From Acinetobacter lwoffii (lineage in GTDB: Bacteria > Pseudomonadota > Gammaproteobacteria > Pseudomonadales > Moraxellaceae): a stretch of 64,000 nucleotides of DNA. The first letter of the stretch is position 1. Every line of letters begins with the position of its first letter. Below the pieces are notes generated by a model. That model worked only from the letters and a program-made list of their open reading frames with translations. It was not told the DNA's origin and did not search any database. The stretch lies in NCBI RefSeq assembly GCF_024129355.1, contig NZ_JAMXXP010000013.1, positions 1-64,000 on the forward strand. Direction: 5' to 3'. Positions 17,787 through 26,267 of this stretch are shown here, in pieces. A program made the translations under genes and the position numbers.

Positions 17787-18281
17787 ATGGTTGAAGCGAC
17801 AGACTTTAGAAACGCAATGTCTTTATTAACAAGTGCAGTGAATGTAGTGACCACGATGGGCGATTCAGGTCGTCATGGTTTTACTGCGTCTGCCGTGTGT
17901 AGCGTGACCGATACACCACCGACATTGTTGGTTTGTATGAATAAATCATCGCGTTCTTATATCAACTTTGTTGAAAATAAAGTGCTGTGCGTAAATGTAC
18001 TCAGTGCAGATCGAGCGCATCTTTCAAATGTTTTTGCATCTTCAAAATTCAGTTCTGAACAACGATTTGAACAGGGTGAGTGGACTGAATTAGAAACAGG
18101 TTCTCCTGTACTTAAAGATGCACTGGTGAGCTTTGATTGTGAAATTGGGCAGATCCAGGAAGTTGGTACACATACGATTTTGATTTGTCCGATTGTTGCC
18201 ATTCAACAGAATCAGGAAGATCAAGCTTTGGTTTATTTTAATCGTGCCTATCATCAGGTCGGGGAAACAGAGTCTGTCTAA
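17787..18281 (+). CDS. Flavin reductase family protein, probably linked to MesX/MesD
   Basis: About 165 residues of the HpaC-like flavin reductase domain: FRNAMSLLTSAVNVVTTMGD, GRHGFTASAVCSVTDTPPTLLVCMNKSSRSY (flavin binding), NVLSADRAHLSNVFAS, and a final AYHQVG typical of the family. These enzymes reduce free FMN/FAD with NAD(P)H and hand it to an oxygen-using partner. It follows mesD by about 90 bp on the same strand. Since MesD activity needs oxygen and MesX, a reduced-flavin supply for MesX would make sense, but that is inference. A GTG three bases upstream (17784) is an alternative start. Confidence 0.85.
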   Translation: MVEATDFRNAMSLLTSAVNVVTTMGDSGRHGFTASAVCSVTDTPPTLLVCMNKSSRSYINFVENKVLCVNVLSADRAHLSNVFASSKFSSEQRFEQGEWTELETGSPVLKDALVSFDCEIGQIQEVGTHTILICPIVAIQQNQEDQALVYFNRAYHQVGETESV

Positions 18282-18430
18282 TCCTGGAGCTGATGTAGGA
18301 TTAAAATATTTTAGATTTAAAAGCTTATTAACTTCCGTAATTTTGATTAAACTGGTCTACTAAGAATAAGGAATTAGGTAGACCATCAACAAGGATGAAT
18401 GGCGGACTAATGCAATAATTTACAGCTATC

Positions 18431-18469
18431 TATAGCCTAGAATTTAAAGATACAGCAGTTAAATTGATG
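18431..18469 (+). pseudogene. Possible fragment of an IS3-family OrfA
   Basis: This frame reads YSLEFKDTAVKLM, which matches the start of IS3-type OrfA proteins (pattern Y-S-x-E-F-K-x-x-A-V-K-L). The reading frame is stopped a few codons upstream (TAA at 18413) and a short way downstream. Only about 13 codons are recognisable. It may be a relic of an old insertion in the gap before the broken MgtC-like gene, or coincidence. Confidence 0.3.
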
Positions 18470-18532
18470 TGCTGCTTTAAAAAACTGTTTATATACTAAA
18501 AATACGTACAGTCACTGGATGACACAAGGTGA

Positions 18533-19798
18533 ATGCTCTTGAATATGCTTTTGCAAAGTTTATCTTTTCAGGAATTACTGACCATCATGCTGTCGGCATT
18601 AGGCTGTGGGCTTTTAATTGGGCTTGAGCGTGAACGTCATAAAAACAATAACAATGAGCAGAGTTTTGCAGGATTAAGATCATTTACGATTACAGCTTTA
18701 TTGGGTGCTTCATGTTTCCTTTTGCATCTCTATATTGGAGTAATAGGAACCGTCGCCGTCAGCCTGTTTTGTGTGTATAGCCTGTTTCAACAGAAGCAGG
18801 ATATCGGCTCTACCACTGAACTGGCTTTTTTGATGACCTATATCATTGGCGCTATTTGTGTTTGGAATATCCCACTTGCTGCAGGGATGGCGGTTCTACT
18901 TACGATCATCCTGATGGGCAAACAGACACTGCATCAATTTTCCGGAAAAACGATCCAAAGCTATGAGTTAAGAGATGGGCTACTTTTATTGGCTTTGATA
19001 TTGATTGCGTTGCCGGTCATGCCCAATAAGCCCTTGTGGGGCGCCGTACTGAATCCCTATATCATCCTGAAACTACTAATTTTAATCTTGATTGTGCAGT
19101 CCATGGCACATGTGGCAAAACGAATCCTGTCCAATGATAAGGCGCTTATTTTATCTGCCTTAGCCTCGGGATTTGTCTCCAGTACGGCCACAATTGCCAG
19201 TTTGGGCATGCAAGTTCGATCCGGACAGGCCAGTGCTAAATTAAATGCAGGTGCGGGATTAATCTCCTGTATTGCCACCTTATGACAGCTCTTGCTGATT
19301 GTTCTGGGAGTGAGCGTAGAATGGTTCAAGTTTCTGCTAATTCCGAGTTTGGTGGGCATCGGAATTTTATGTATTGCTGCCGGATTCTTGATTTATCGAA
19401 CTCCCCAAGCGGATAACAGTATGAGCATTAATGAAATACAAGAAATTGATAGCCGGATGTTCAGTATAAAAGAAGCGGTAATTATTGCGGTCAGTTTGAC
19501 CTTAATCCAGGCTGGGATTTACGGCGCGAATCTTCTACTGGGGGATAGCGGCTTAATTTTAGGCACTTTTTTAGCCTCTTTATTTGAAGTGCATGCTGCT
19601 GTAGCAGGTGTAGTGATACAGGGAAATCCTCACAACCTGACTTTAATTTATGCGGTCATGATTGGACTTGCGGCACATGCGGTGTCTAAAAGTATCAATT
19701 CTTTTGTGACCGGGGGAGGGAAGTTTTTCCTGTATTTTGCGCCTAGCCAGATTCTACATATGTTAGGGCTTATCTTTATTTTCCTGAGTTTGAAATAA
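18533..19798 (+). pseudogene. MgtC/SapB-DUF4010 family membrane protein interrupted by an in-frame TGA
   Basis: The first 250 codons encode an MgtC-like N-terminal half (LGCGLLIGLERERHK, FAGLRSFTITALLGA) and the start of a DUF4010 half (ASGFVSSTATIASLGMQVRSG). A TGA at 19283-19285 then stops the frame. The same frame stays open for another 171 codons with clear continuation: membrane helices, the HAAVAGVVIQGNP motif and a normal family C-terminus. The break is therefore a single nonsense codon, not a frameshift. The start has a clear AAGGTGA Shine-Dalgarno. A restart at TTG 19292 could give a separate half-protein, but loss of function is more likely. A sequencing error is also possible. Confidence 0.75.
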
Positions 19799-19839
19799 AG
19801 AAGGGCTGGTTTGCATATATTATGAAATGATCCAATCAT

Positions 19840-19856
19840 TTTAAGTCATTTTTAAG
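19840..19856 (+). promoter_or_regulatory. PmrA box upstream of pmrC
   Basis: TTTAAG-TCATT-TTTAAG, a perfect direct repeat with 5-nt spacing, matches the PmrA consensus HTTAAD-N5-HTTAAD. It ends 47 nt before the pmrC start codon, and the operon encodes PmrA itself, so autoregulation is expected. Confidence 0.75.
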
Positions 19857-19903
19857 ATTCAGATTCTAGGCTAAAGCATCTTAAAGTCTTTGAGCCATGG
19901 ATC

Positions 19904-21589
19904 ATGCTGAAGCTGTTTTCCCATTCGTCTTCTTTTAGTCAGCGACCTAAAAAGTCGATCAGTCTTTCAGGCTTCAATATGTTACTGGCTATTTGGCTAG
20001 GACTGATCCTAAACTTTGCTTTCTATCAGAAAATTCATGAATTTACGCCTTATGCCAATCTGAAAGCAGGTCTGTTACTGGCCGCCACGGCATTGATCAT
20101 CATTGCCTTTTACAACTTGGTATTACAGTGGCTGAACTGGAAATGGAACGCCAAAATACTGGCCAGTGTCCTGATCATTCTGGGTGGTTTTAGTGCTTAT
20201 TTTGTCAATAGTCTGGGGGTCGTTATTACGCCTGACCAGATCCAGAATATGCTGCAAACTGATGCCCGTGAAGTCCGTGATCTTTGGTCAATGCGACTGA
20301 TCATCTGGACACTGGGATTTGTAATATTTCCACTCGGCATCGTCTGGATGCTTCAAATTCAGCCTACATCGACTGGGCATCAGCTGGTGCATAAAAGCCT
20401 GAGCAGTGTAGTCTCACTCGGACTGATTCTAGGTTTATTGTTCTGCTTCTATGTCGACTATGCAGCCATCTTCAGAGAGCACCGTGATCTGAAGGGAATG
20501 CTTTCTCCACAAAATAGCATCGCGTCCACCTTATCCTATTATAAAAAGAAAGCACCTAAAGCGAATTTACCTTTGGTGGCTTTTGGCGAAGATGCTCATC
20601 TGTTACAGCAGGCCCAAATGCAGGAGCATCCTAAATTAATGGTGCTAGTTGTTGGAGAAACTGCACGTGCCGAGAGTTTTGCCTTAAATGGCTATGCGCG
20701 CAATACCAATCCTGAACTGAGCAAGTTGGCGGTGATTAATTTCAATCAGGTCAGCTCCTGTGGAACTGCAACAGCCGTTTCAGTCCCTTGTATGTTTTCG
20801 GGCATGTCACGGGAAACCTATGATGAGCAGCTAGCCAGCCACCGAGAAGGTTTGCTGGATATTGCGCAGCGCGCCGGGTATCAGGTGACCTGGATTGATA
20901 ATAACTCAGGCTGTAAAGGTGCCTGTGACCGGGTACAAAAGTATCAGATTCCGGCACAACTGAAACAGAAGTGGTGTGATGCTGGTGGTGAATGTTTTGA
21001 TGAAATTCTGGTAGATAGCCTGAAAGATTATCTGGCGCATCTGGATAAAAACAACCCGACCCCACAATTAATTGTACTGCATCAGATGGGTAGTCATGGC
21101 CCCGCATATTACAAGCGTTCCAAAGCGCCATATCAGCCATTTCAACCGACCTGTAATACCAATGCTATTCAGGGCTGTAGTACAGAAGAATTAAAGAATA
21201 GCTATGATAATTCGATTGTATATACAGACCATGTTCTTGCCCAGATCATTGAAACTTTAAAGCAGCAGACTCAATATCAGACCGGTTTCTGGTACCTGTC
21301 TGATCATGGAGAATCCACCGGAGAGCATGGTTTATACCTGCATGGTGCTCCTTATAGCATGGCGCCCACTCAGCAAACCCATGTCCCGATGCTGATGTGG
21401 TTCTCCGATGCCTGGAAGCAGCAGAATATCCAGCAGATCAGCTGTCTCAAAGGACAGACCAACCAAGCCCGTAGTCAGGATCATCTTTTCCCCAGCTTAT
21501 TAAGCTTGCTGGATATAAAAACGCAAGTGATTGAAGCTAAAAATGATATGCTTGCACAATGCTCACCATCATTAAAGAACAGAGCTTGA
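19904..21589 (+). CDS. pmrC: Lipid A phosphoethanolamine transferase PmrC (EptA family)
   Basis: Inner-membrane enzyme that moves phosphoethanolamine from phosphatidylethanolamine to lipid A, releasing diacylglycerol; in Acinetobacter its over-expression causes colistin resistance. It has 561 residues with five N-terminal TM helices (to about residue 190) and a periplasmic sulfatase-like domain. Visible catalytic features are VVGETARAESF (metal Glu), SCGTATAVSVPCMFSG with Cys286, probable nucleophile Thr290 and Cys296, and LSDHGESTGEHGLYLHG (metal ligands). This is the full-length family architecture. First gene of pmrCAB, with 1 bp between its stop and pmrA, preceded by a PmrA box. Confidence 0.95.
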   Translation: MLKLFSHSSSFSQRPKKSISLSGFNMLLAIWLGLILNFAFYQKIHEFTPYANLKAGLLLAATALIIIAFYNLVLQWLNWKWNAKILASVLIILGGFSAYFVNSLGVVITPDQIQNMLQTDAREVRDLWSMRLIIWTLGFVIFPLGIVWMLQIQPTSTGHQLVHKSLSSVVSLGLILGLLFCFYVDYAAIFREHRDLKGMLSPQNSIASTLSYYKKKAPKANLPLVAFGEDAHLLQQAQMQEHPKLMVLVVGETARAESFALNGYARNTNPELSKLAVINFNQVSSCGTATAVSVPCMFSGMSRETYDEQLASHREGLLDIAQRAGYQVTWIDNNSGCKGACDRVQKYQIPAQLKQKWCDAGGECFDEILVDSLKDYLAHLDKNNPTPQLIVLHQMGSHGPAYYKRSKAPYQPFQPTCNTNAIQGCSTEELKNSYDNSIVYTDHVLAQIIETLKQQTQYQTGFWYLSDHGESTGEHGLYLHGAPYSMAPTQQTHVPMLMWFSDAWKQQNIQQISCLKGQTNQARSQDHLFPSLLSLLDIKTQVIEAKNDMLAQCSPSLKNRA

Positions 21590-21590
21590 A

Positions 21591-22262
21591 ATGCATAAAA
21601 TACTAATTATTGAAGACGACTTTATGATTGCCGAGTCGACTGAAACATTGCTCAAGCTGCATCAGTTTGATGTGCATTGGGTCAATAATGGGATTGAGGG
21701 TTTAAAACAGTTACAGCAGCAGGTCTACGATATTGTCCTGCTCGATTTAGGCTTGCCGATGATGGATGGCATGCTGGTGCTAAAAAATATCCGGCAGAAG
21801 TTTCCGAATTTACCGGTGCTGATTATCTCCGCCCGGGATCAGTTACAAAACCGGGTGGATGGGCTGAATCAGGGAGCAGATGACTATTTAATCAAGCCTT
21901 ATGAATTTGACGAGTTGCTGGCCCGTATTCATGCCTTAATACGCCGTAGTGGTTTAAAAAATACCGGGATAGATACGAATAAGAAATTATCACACAGCGG
22001 TTTGGAACTAGATCTGGAGCAGCATATCGCTCTGTTTAATGGACAGGCTATAGAATTATCCAACCGGGAATGGTCAATCTTAATGGTCATGTTAAATCAT
22101 CCGAATAAAATTTTTTCTAAGAATGATCTGGAAGACAAGCTTTATGACTTTGACAGTGATGTCAGTAGTAATACGGTAGAAGTCTATATCCATCATCTGC
22201 GGGCAAAATTAGGAAAAGACTTCATACGTACCATACGTGGGCTAGGGTATCGCTTAGGATGA
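21591..22262 (+). CDS. pmrA: Response regulator PmrA
   Basis: OmpR-family transcription factor, 223 residues. Receiver domain: acidic pocket IIEDD at residues 6-10, phosphorylation site Asp52 in VLLDLGLPMMDG, and conserved Lys in YLIKPYEFDELLARIHALIRRSG. The C-terminal winged helix ends DFIRTIRGLGYRLG. Long stretches agree with A. baumannii PmrA as I recall it (for example RDQLQNRVDGLN and NPNKIFSK-like HPNKIFSK). It activates pmrCAB and probably the other two boxes in this window. The stop overlaps the pmrB ATG by 4 bp. Confidence 0.95.
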   Translation: MHKILIIEDDFMIAESTETLLKLHQFDVHWVNNGIEGLKQLQQQVYDIVLLDLGLPMMDGMLVLKNIRQKFPNLPVLIISARDQLQNRVDGLNQGADDYLIKPYEFDELLARIHALIRRSGLKNTGIDTNKKLSHSGLELDLEQHIALFNGQAIELSNREWSILMVMLNHPNKIFSKNDLEDKLYDFDSDVSSNTVEVYIHHLRAKLGKDFIRTIRGLGYRLG

Positions 22263-23587
22263 GCGCCATGCAGAAACGTTATTCCTTGCAAAAACGTCTG
22301 GTTATTTATATTTCATTATTTAGCGTAGTACTGGGCTGTGTGCTGATCTTTTCGGCATACCGGATTGCGCTCGAAGAAATTAATGAAGTACTGGATAAAC
22401 AGATGCAAAGTCTGGCAGAGCGCATTGCAGAAAATCATCCGCAACCCCTGCAAAGCCAAATAGATCTGGCAAAACAATACAGTGAAGAAGATTTATTTGT
22501 AGATATCTGGTCCTATACAGATACAGCCACTTCCTTGCATCCGCAGGATGTTCTGGTGGCACCGGTCAAGAAAGCAGGTTTCTACAAGCATCAAACGCCA
22601 TATGGAACCTGGTTAACTTATATTATTCCTGGTAAGCAATTACAGATTCAGGTAAGCCAGCAGCAAAATGTCCGGCAGGAACTGGCTCTGGAACTGGCAG
22701 CCAATATGTTTCTTCCTTATGTACTTTTTTTACCTTTTGCAGTGTTTGGCTTAGGCTGGATGATCCGGAAAAATTTTCAGCCCCTTAATGATTTTAAAAC
22801 TGAATTGGCCAGCCGCAAGGCACAAGACTTAAAGCCAATTGCAATGAAAGATTATCCCCTGGAGCTGGAACCGACCATTCAGGAAATGAATTATCTGTTT
22901 GGCCGAATTTCTCTGGCCCAACAGGAACAACGTCAATTTGTAGCGGATTCTGCACATGAATTACGCACGCCACTGACGGCCTTGAATTTACAGCTACAAA
23001 TTTTGCTACAGCAGTTCCCTCAGAGCGAATCTATCCATAATTTGAGTCAAGGCATTTTGCGTATGCAGCATCTGGTCAACCAGTTGTTAAGTCTGGCCAA
23101 ACAGGATGTGACCGAAGGTTTAAGCGAACCTGTTCAATTGCTATCACTGAATCAAATGACAGTCACCTGTATCGAAGAGCTGATTCAACTGGCACTACAG
23201 AAAGACATTGATTTAGGGGTAGAGCAGCAGCAGGAACTATTGATTCAGGGCCAAGCTTCGGCCTTGCACTCGATTATTTATAATTTAATTGATAATGCGA
23301 TTAAATATAGTCTGAAGGATGGCGTGATTAATGTGTCGATTTTCCAGCAAGGCCATCAGGCAGTTTTACAGATTGAAGACAGTGGTGCAGGGATAGATCC
23401 CGCTCAATTCAATCAGATCCGGCAACGCTTCTACCGGATACATAACCATGCAGAAATTGGCAGCGGTTTGGGTTTATCCATTGTAGATAAAGCCACCGAG
23501 CGCTTGGGTGGAACACTAGAATTTTCGCGAAGTGTCAATCTGAGTGGCCTTTGTGTACAGGTCAAGTTTCCTTTGGCCAAAGCCTAA
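22259..23587 (+). CDS. pmrB: Sensor histidine kinase PmrB
   Basis: Inner-membrane sensor kinase of 442 residues that phosphorylates PmrA. TM1 lies near residues 12-32 (LVIYISLFSVVLGCVLIFSAY), a periplasmic sensor segment of about 120 residues follows, and TM2 is near 150-170. The H-box ADSAHELRTPL has the phospho-acceptor His233. The ATPase has the N-box NLIDNAIKYS, the G1 motif IEDSGAGID and the G2 motif GSGLGLSIV. No truncation or obvious disruption seen. Whether any residue change confers polymyxin resistance cannot be told without a close reference. Confidence 0.95.
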   Translation: MSAMQKRYSLQKRLVIYISLFSVVLGCVLIFSAYRIALEEINEVLDKQMQSLAERIAENHPQPLQSQIDLAKQYSEEDLFVDIWSYTDTATSLHPQDVLVAPVKKAGFYKHQTPYGTWLTYIIPGKQLQIQVSQQQNVRQELALELAANMFLPYVLFLPFAVFGLGWMIRKNFQPLNDFKTELASRKAQDLKPIAMKDYPLELEPTIQEMNYLFGRISLAQQEQRQFVADSAHELRTPLTALNLQLQILLQQFPQSESIHNLSQGILRMQHLVNQLLSLAKQDVTEGLSEPVQLLSLNQMTVTCIEELIQLALQKDIDLGVEQQQELLIQGQASALHSIIYNLIDNAIKYSLKDGVINVSIFQQGHQAVLQIEDSGAGIDPAQFNQIRQRFYRIHNHAEIGSGLGLSIVDKATERLGGTLEFSRSVNLSGLCVQVKFPLAKA

Positions 23588-23653
23588 GCAAATAGGCTTC
23601 TAGTTTTTGGAGTTAAGGTTGCCTGATACTAGAGCGTATAGGAGTGGTCTTTT

Positions 23654-24340
23654 CTATTGGGGGAGTTTGTGGCTAAACAGCGTATAGCCAATGACATTCA
23701 TGCACCAGATAATCCAGCCAGTCCAAAGGTTATGACTCAGGAAATGTGCACCGCGCATCATTTGTGCCCAGCCCATGGCCAACCCTAAAATTACTGCAGC
23801 GATCAGAAGAAAATAAGCACGCTTGCGGTTAGAAATGCGATAAACAAAATAGCCGGCCATTAACGCAAAACCACTAGATGCATGCCCGCCAGGAAAACAG
23901 TGGCCTGCAGTAGCACTAAAATCCCACAAAATCCCATTATGGGTAGGTATGGTCATATCCCAGGGACAGGCATGGGCTGACTGGGATTTTAAAATTCCGA
24001 TCGAGGCTGTGGTCAGCACTACCATGCTAAAAAAATAGCCAAATTCCCAGCGCCGTATATACCAGTTCTGCCATTTCAGTGATGCCAACCAGCCCAGTAA
24101 TAATGTGATATACACTAGAATCAGCAGGTCTTTCACATAGCGATGATTGAGTTCTGCCAGTGCCCATTGTTTTCGAAGGGGAAATTGACCATGATCATCG
24201 ATAAAGGGATAGATGAGTTGTAAGTCCAGCACTCCTCCAATGTCAAAGAAGTTGAGAAGAATCAAAAAACTGAAGATCAAAAGTAAAGTTTGGGTCAGTA
24301 AAAACCGGGAACGGTCAGTGATCATTTTTAAGTTGTCCAT
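23654..24340 (-). CDS. PAP2-family membrane phosphatase
   Basis: About 229 residues with six hydrophobic segments and the type-2 phosphatidic acid phosphatase signature: CFPGGHASSGFAL (domain 2) and RGAHFLSHNLWTGW (domain 3, catalytic His). It lies 24 bp downstream of dgkA on the same strand. Likely substrates are lipid phosphates such as phosphatidate, undecaprenyl diphosphate or lipid A phosphate (LpxE/PgpB-like); the sequence does not separate these. The ATG at 24340 is preferred to a TTG at 24355. Context next to pmrCAB and a PmrA-type box suggests a part in envelope lipid remodelling. Confidence 0.85.
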   Translation of the reverse strand: MDNLKMITDRSRFLLTQTLLLIFSFLILLNFFDIGGVLDLQLIYPFIDDHGQFPLRKQWALAELNHRYVKDLLILVYITLLLGWLASLKWQNWYIRRWEFGYFFSMVVLTTASIGILKSQSAHACPWDMTIPTHNGILWDFSATAGHCFPGGHASSGFALMAGYFVYRISNRKRAYFLLIAAVILGLAMGWAQMMRGAHFLSHNLWTGWIIWCMNVIGYTLFSHKLPQ

Positions 24341-24364
24341 TTCAGGCAGTAGCAAGAGCAGAGG

Positions 24365-24751
24365 TCAAATCAAATGACCAGCCAAAATGATGCCCCAAGT
24401 CAGGGCAATTAAACTAAGTGCTACAAACTGAGCCGCACTGCCCATATCCTTGGCATTTTTAGACAGTTCATGCCGTTCCATGGAAATACGATCTACCACT
24501 GCCTCTATCGCTGAGTTAATCAGTTCAATGATCAACGCCAGTAGGCATACGGCGACCATCAGCGCTTGCTCAGCTGGACTAACCGGCATCCAAAAACTTA
24601 GAGGAATCAAAATAAGGTTGATCAGCAGAATTTGCCGGAAGGCAGCCTCATTTTGAAAGGCGGTTTTAAAACCAGCCAGGGAATAACGGGTCGCATTAAA
24701 AATACGCTGCGTTCCTGAGGTGCCTTTATAAGGTGAGCGGTAGGAAGACAT
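24365..24751 (-). CDS. dgkA: Diacylglycerol kinase DgkA
   Basis: Small inner-membrane kinase, 128 residues with three TM helices, converting diacylglycerol to phosphatidate. The family signature is present: NEAAFRQ near residue 34, then LIIELINSAIEAVVDR and KNAKDMGSAAQF. Diacylglycerol is the by-product when PmrC takes phosphoethanolamine from phosphatidylethanolamine, so its place beside pmrCAB is functionally coherent. First gene of a dgkA-PAP2 pair; a PmrA-type box lies 47 nt before its start codon in the correct orientation. Confidence 0.93.
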   Translation of the reverse strand: MSSYRSPYKGTSGTQRIFNATRYSLAGFKTAFQNEAAFRQILLINLILIPLSFWMPVSPAEQALMVAVCLLALIIELINSAIEAVVDRISMERHELSKNAKDMGSAAQFVALSLIALTWGIILAGHLI

Positions 24752-24798
24752 AGAACAGTTTCAGTTAACAAGAGATAGGATTAACTTAAATTTTCAAT

Positions 24799-24815
24799 CT
24801 TAAAATGCTCTTAAA
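24799..24815 (-). promoter_or_regulatory. PmrA-type box upstream of dgkA
   Basis: Read on the minus strand the site is TTTAAG-AGCAT-TTTAAG: the same two half-sites and spacing as the pmrC box. Both are also followed by ATT. The distance to the dgkA ATG is 47 nt, equal to the distance at pmrC. Confidence 0.65.
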
Positions 24816-24873
24816 AAAACCGGCCGTTCTCTGGATTTTTTATACACATAGCTTTTACATTCTTTTGCACAAA

Positions 24874-24890
24874 ATTAAGAATTTTTTAAG
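24874..24890 (+). promoter_or_regulatory. PmrA-type box upstream of the hemolysin-family gene
   Basis: ATTAAG-AATTT-TTTAAG fits HTTAAD-N5-HTTAAD and ends 39 nt before the start codon at 24930, on the same strand. The first half-site is less good than in the other two boxes, so support is weaker. Confidence 0.5.
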
Positions 24891-24929
24891 GTAGGACTTC
24901 TATCTTGAGTACCAAGTTAATTTCGTGGT

Positions 24930-25673
24930 ATGAGCCGAATGATCAAGTTTAGTTTTGATCCTCAGTCATCTGATCAGATTCATTATTTGGATGGATATTT
25001 CAAGCAGTCTCAATACAAAAAACAAATCAGTCTAAATAAATTTTCACTACAGGCCCATCACTTTGATCCCGTGATCTCGGTACAAGATAATGCTCTACAA
25101 CTAAGAGTACAAACTGTACACCGTGGTGAGACGTGTGAACGTCGAGCACTGGAAAATTTTATTCAAGAAAAATATCAACAAGTCCATCAGGCCACGATAT
25201 CAACCTTCTCTTCGACCCTGTTTGCCGGTTATGACGGAGCCAAAATGCAAGTTGTTATTGGCATGGAGCATTTACACCAAACCAATGCCTTCCTGGAACA
25301 GTATCTCGATGAACCAATTGAAAATATTCTTGGCAAGCTCAGTCAGGCGGAGGTTAGTCGGAACAAGATTGTAGAAATTGGCAACTTAGCTGCAGTAGAC
25401 ATGAATCAGGCCAAACTGATAGTGGCATTTCTGGTCTTTCATCTCTCGCAGCAATGCATTGAAAGGGCAGTATGTACCGGAACAACTGCAGTACGTTATG
25501 TGTTGCAACAGATGGGATTACGTTTTCATGTGCTTGAAAAGGCTGATCCGCAAGTCCTTGGAGAGGCACAACGCCTGTGGGGCAGTTATTACCAGCAGAA
25601 ACCTTATGTGCTGGCGATTGATGTGGCAGAAGCCCTACAAGTCGCTCGTCAACTTTATCAATTTAGTCATTAA
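24930..25673 (+). CDS. Thermostable hemolysin family protein
   Basis: 247 residues that match the T_hemolysin family pattern: a basic N-terminal part, IQEKYQQVHQA, LFAGYDGAKMQVVIGMEHLHQTNAFLEQYLDEPIE, and VEIGNLAAVDMNQA, which together resemble a GNAT-like fold. No signal peptide. Despite the family name, toxin activity is doubtful. In many genomes these genes precede an AMP-dependent acyl-CoA ligase and a short-chain dehydrogenase, suggesting a lipid-linked biosynthetic role. Here a truncated ligase follows 35 bp later. A PmrA-type box lies upstream. Confidence 0.8.
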   Translation: MSRMIKFSFDPQSSDQIHYLDGYFKQSQYKKQISLNKFSLQAHHFDPVISVQDNALQLRVQTVHRGETCERRALENFIQEKYQQVHQATISTFSSTLFAGYDGAKMQVVIGMEHLHQTNAFLEQYLDEPIENILGKLSQAEVSRNKIVEIGNLAAVDMNQAKLIVAFLVFHLSQQCIERAVCTGTTAVRYVLQQMGLRFHVLEKADPQVLGEAQRLWGSYYQQKPYVLAIDVAEALQVARQLYQFSH

Positions 25674-25708
25674 AGCATTTTGCTTGATCAGCGAGGCACA
25701 GAATTTAA

Positions 25709-26095
25709 ATGATGACTGCTTTATTTGAACGTATCAACCTGCAAGCACGACAATATCCGCAACGAGAAGCGGTAGTCACCGCACAGGCAACACTCAGCTA
25801 TGCGGAGCTACAGCAGCGGGTAGAATTATTGAGTGCCAGTTTCAAGCAGCTTAATCTGCGCCATCTGGCCTTGTGGGGCATAAATAGTATAGACTGGATT
25901 GTAGTCGATCTTGCCGCACAAAAAGCCGGCATGACCGTGATTCCGGTGCCTCTGTTTTTTACTGCAGCGCAGGTACGGCATCTGCTTTCCGACAGCCGAA
26001 CCGAGCTGCTCTGTATTCTGGATGAATCTTTCTCTGCACCAGAATGGCTGTTAAATCTAGCTAAAGACATGAGTAGAGATGAGATTTCCATTTAA
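25709..26095 (+). pseudogene. AMP-dependent acyl-CoA ligase, N-terminal fragment
   Basis: 128 codons that read as the N-terminus of an AMP-binding ligase: RINLQARQYPQREAVVTAQATLSYAELQQRV, LWGINSIDWIVVDLAAQKAGMTVIPVPLFFTAAQVRHLLSDS. It stops after roughly a quarter of the usual 500 or more residues, before any ATP-binding motif (the SGTTG-type P-loop is missing). The last dozen residues (KDMSRDEISI) look unrelated, so the break point is near 26060. The next feature is the end of the T6SS left arm, so the rest of this locus seems to have been lost when the secretion cluster and this locus were joined. Confidence 0.8.
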
Positions 26096-26267
26096 TTCAA
26101 TTTTCTTCTAAAAATTTCAAAATTCACTTTTATGGACAAGGAAGATATGAACTTAAAGTATCATGTACTCAATTTAACATAATATACATTATACGAAATA
26201 CGATTGATATACTCATATAAGTCATTCACCATATACTTTTATAGCTGCTGCTCAAGCAACTTCAGCG

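Noticed and set aside
19283..19285. Selenocysteine reading of the in-frame TGA
   Set aside because: No SECIS-like stem-loop seen directly after the TGA, and the family has no known selenoproteins.
20751..21140. Minus-strand open frame inside pmrC
   Set aside because: His/Gln-rich antisense artefact of the conserved pmrC coding sequence.
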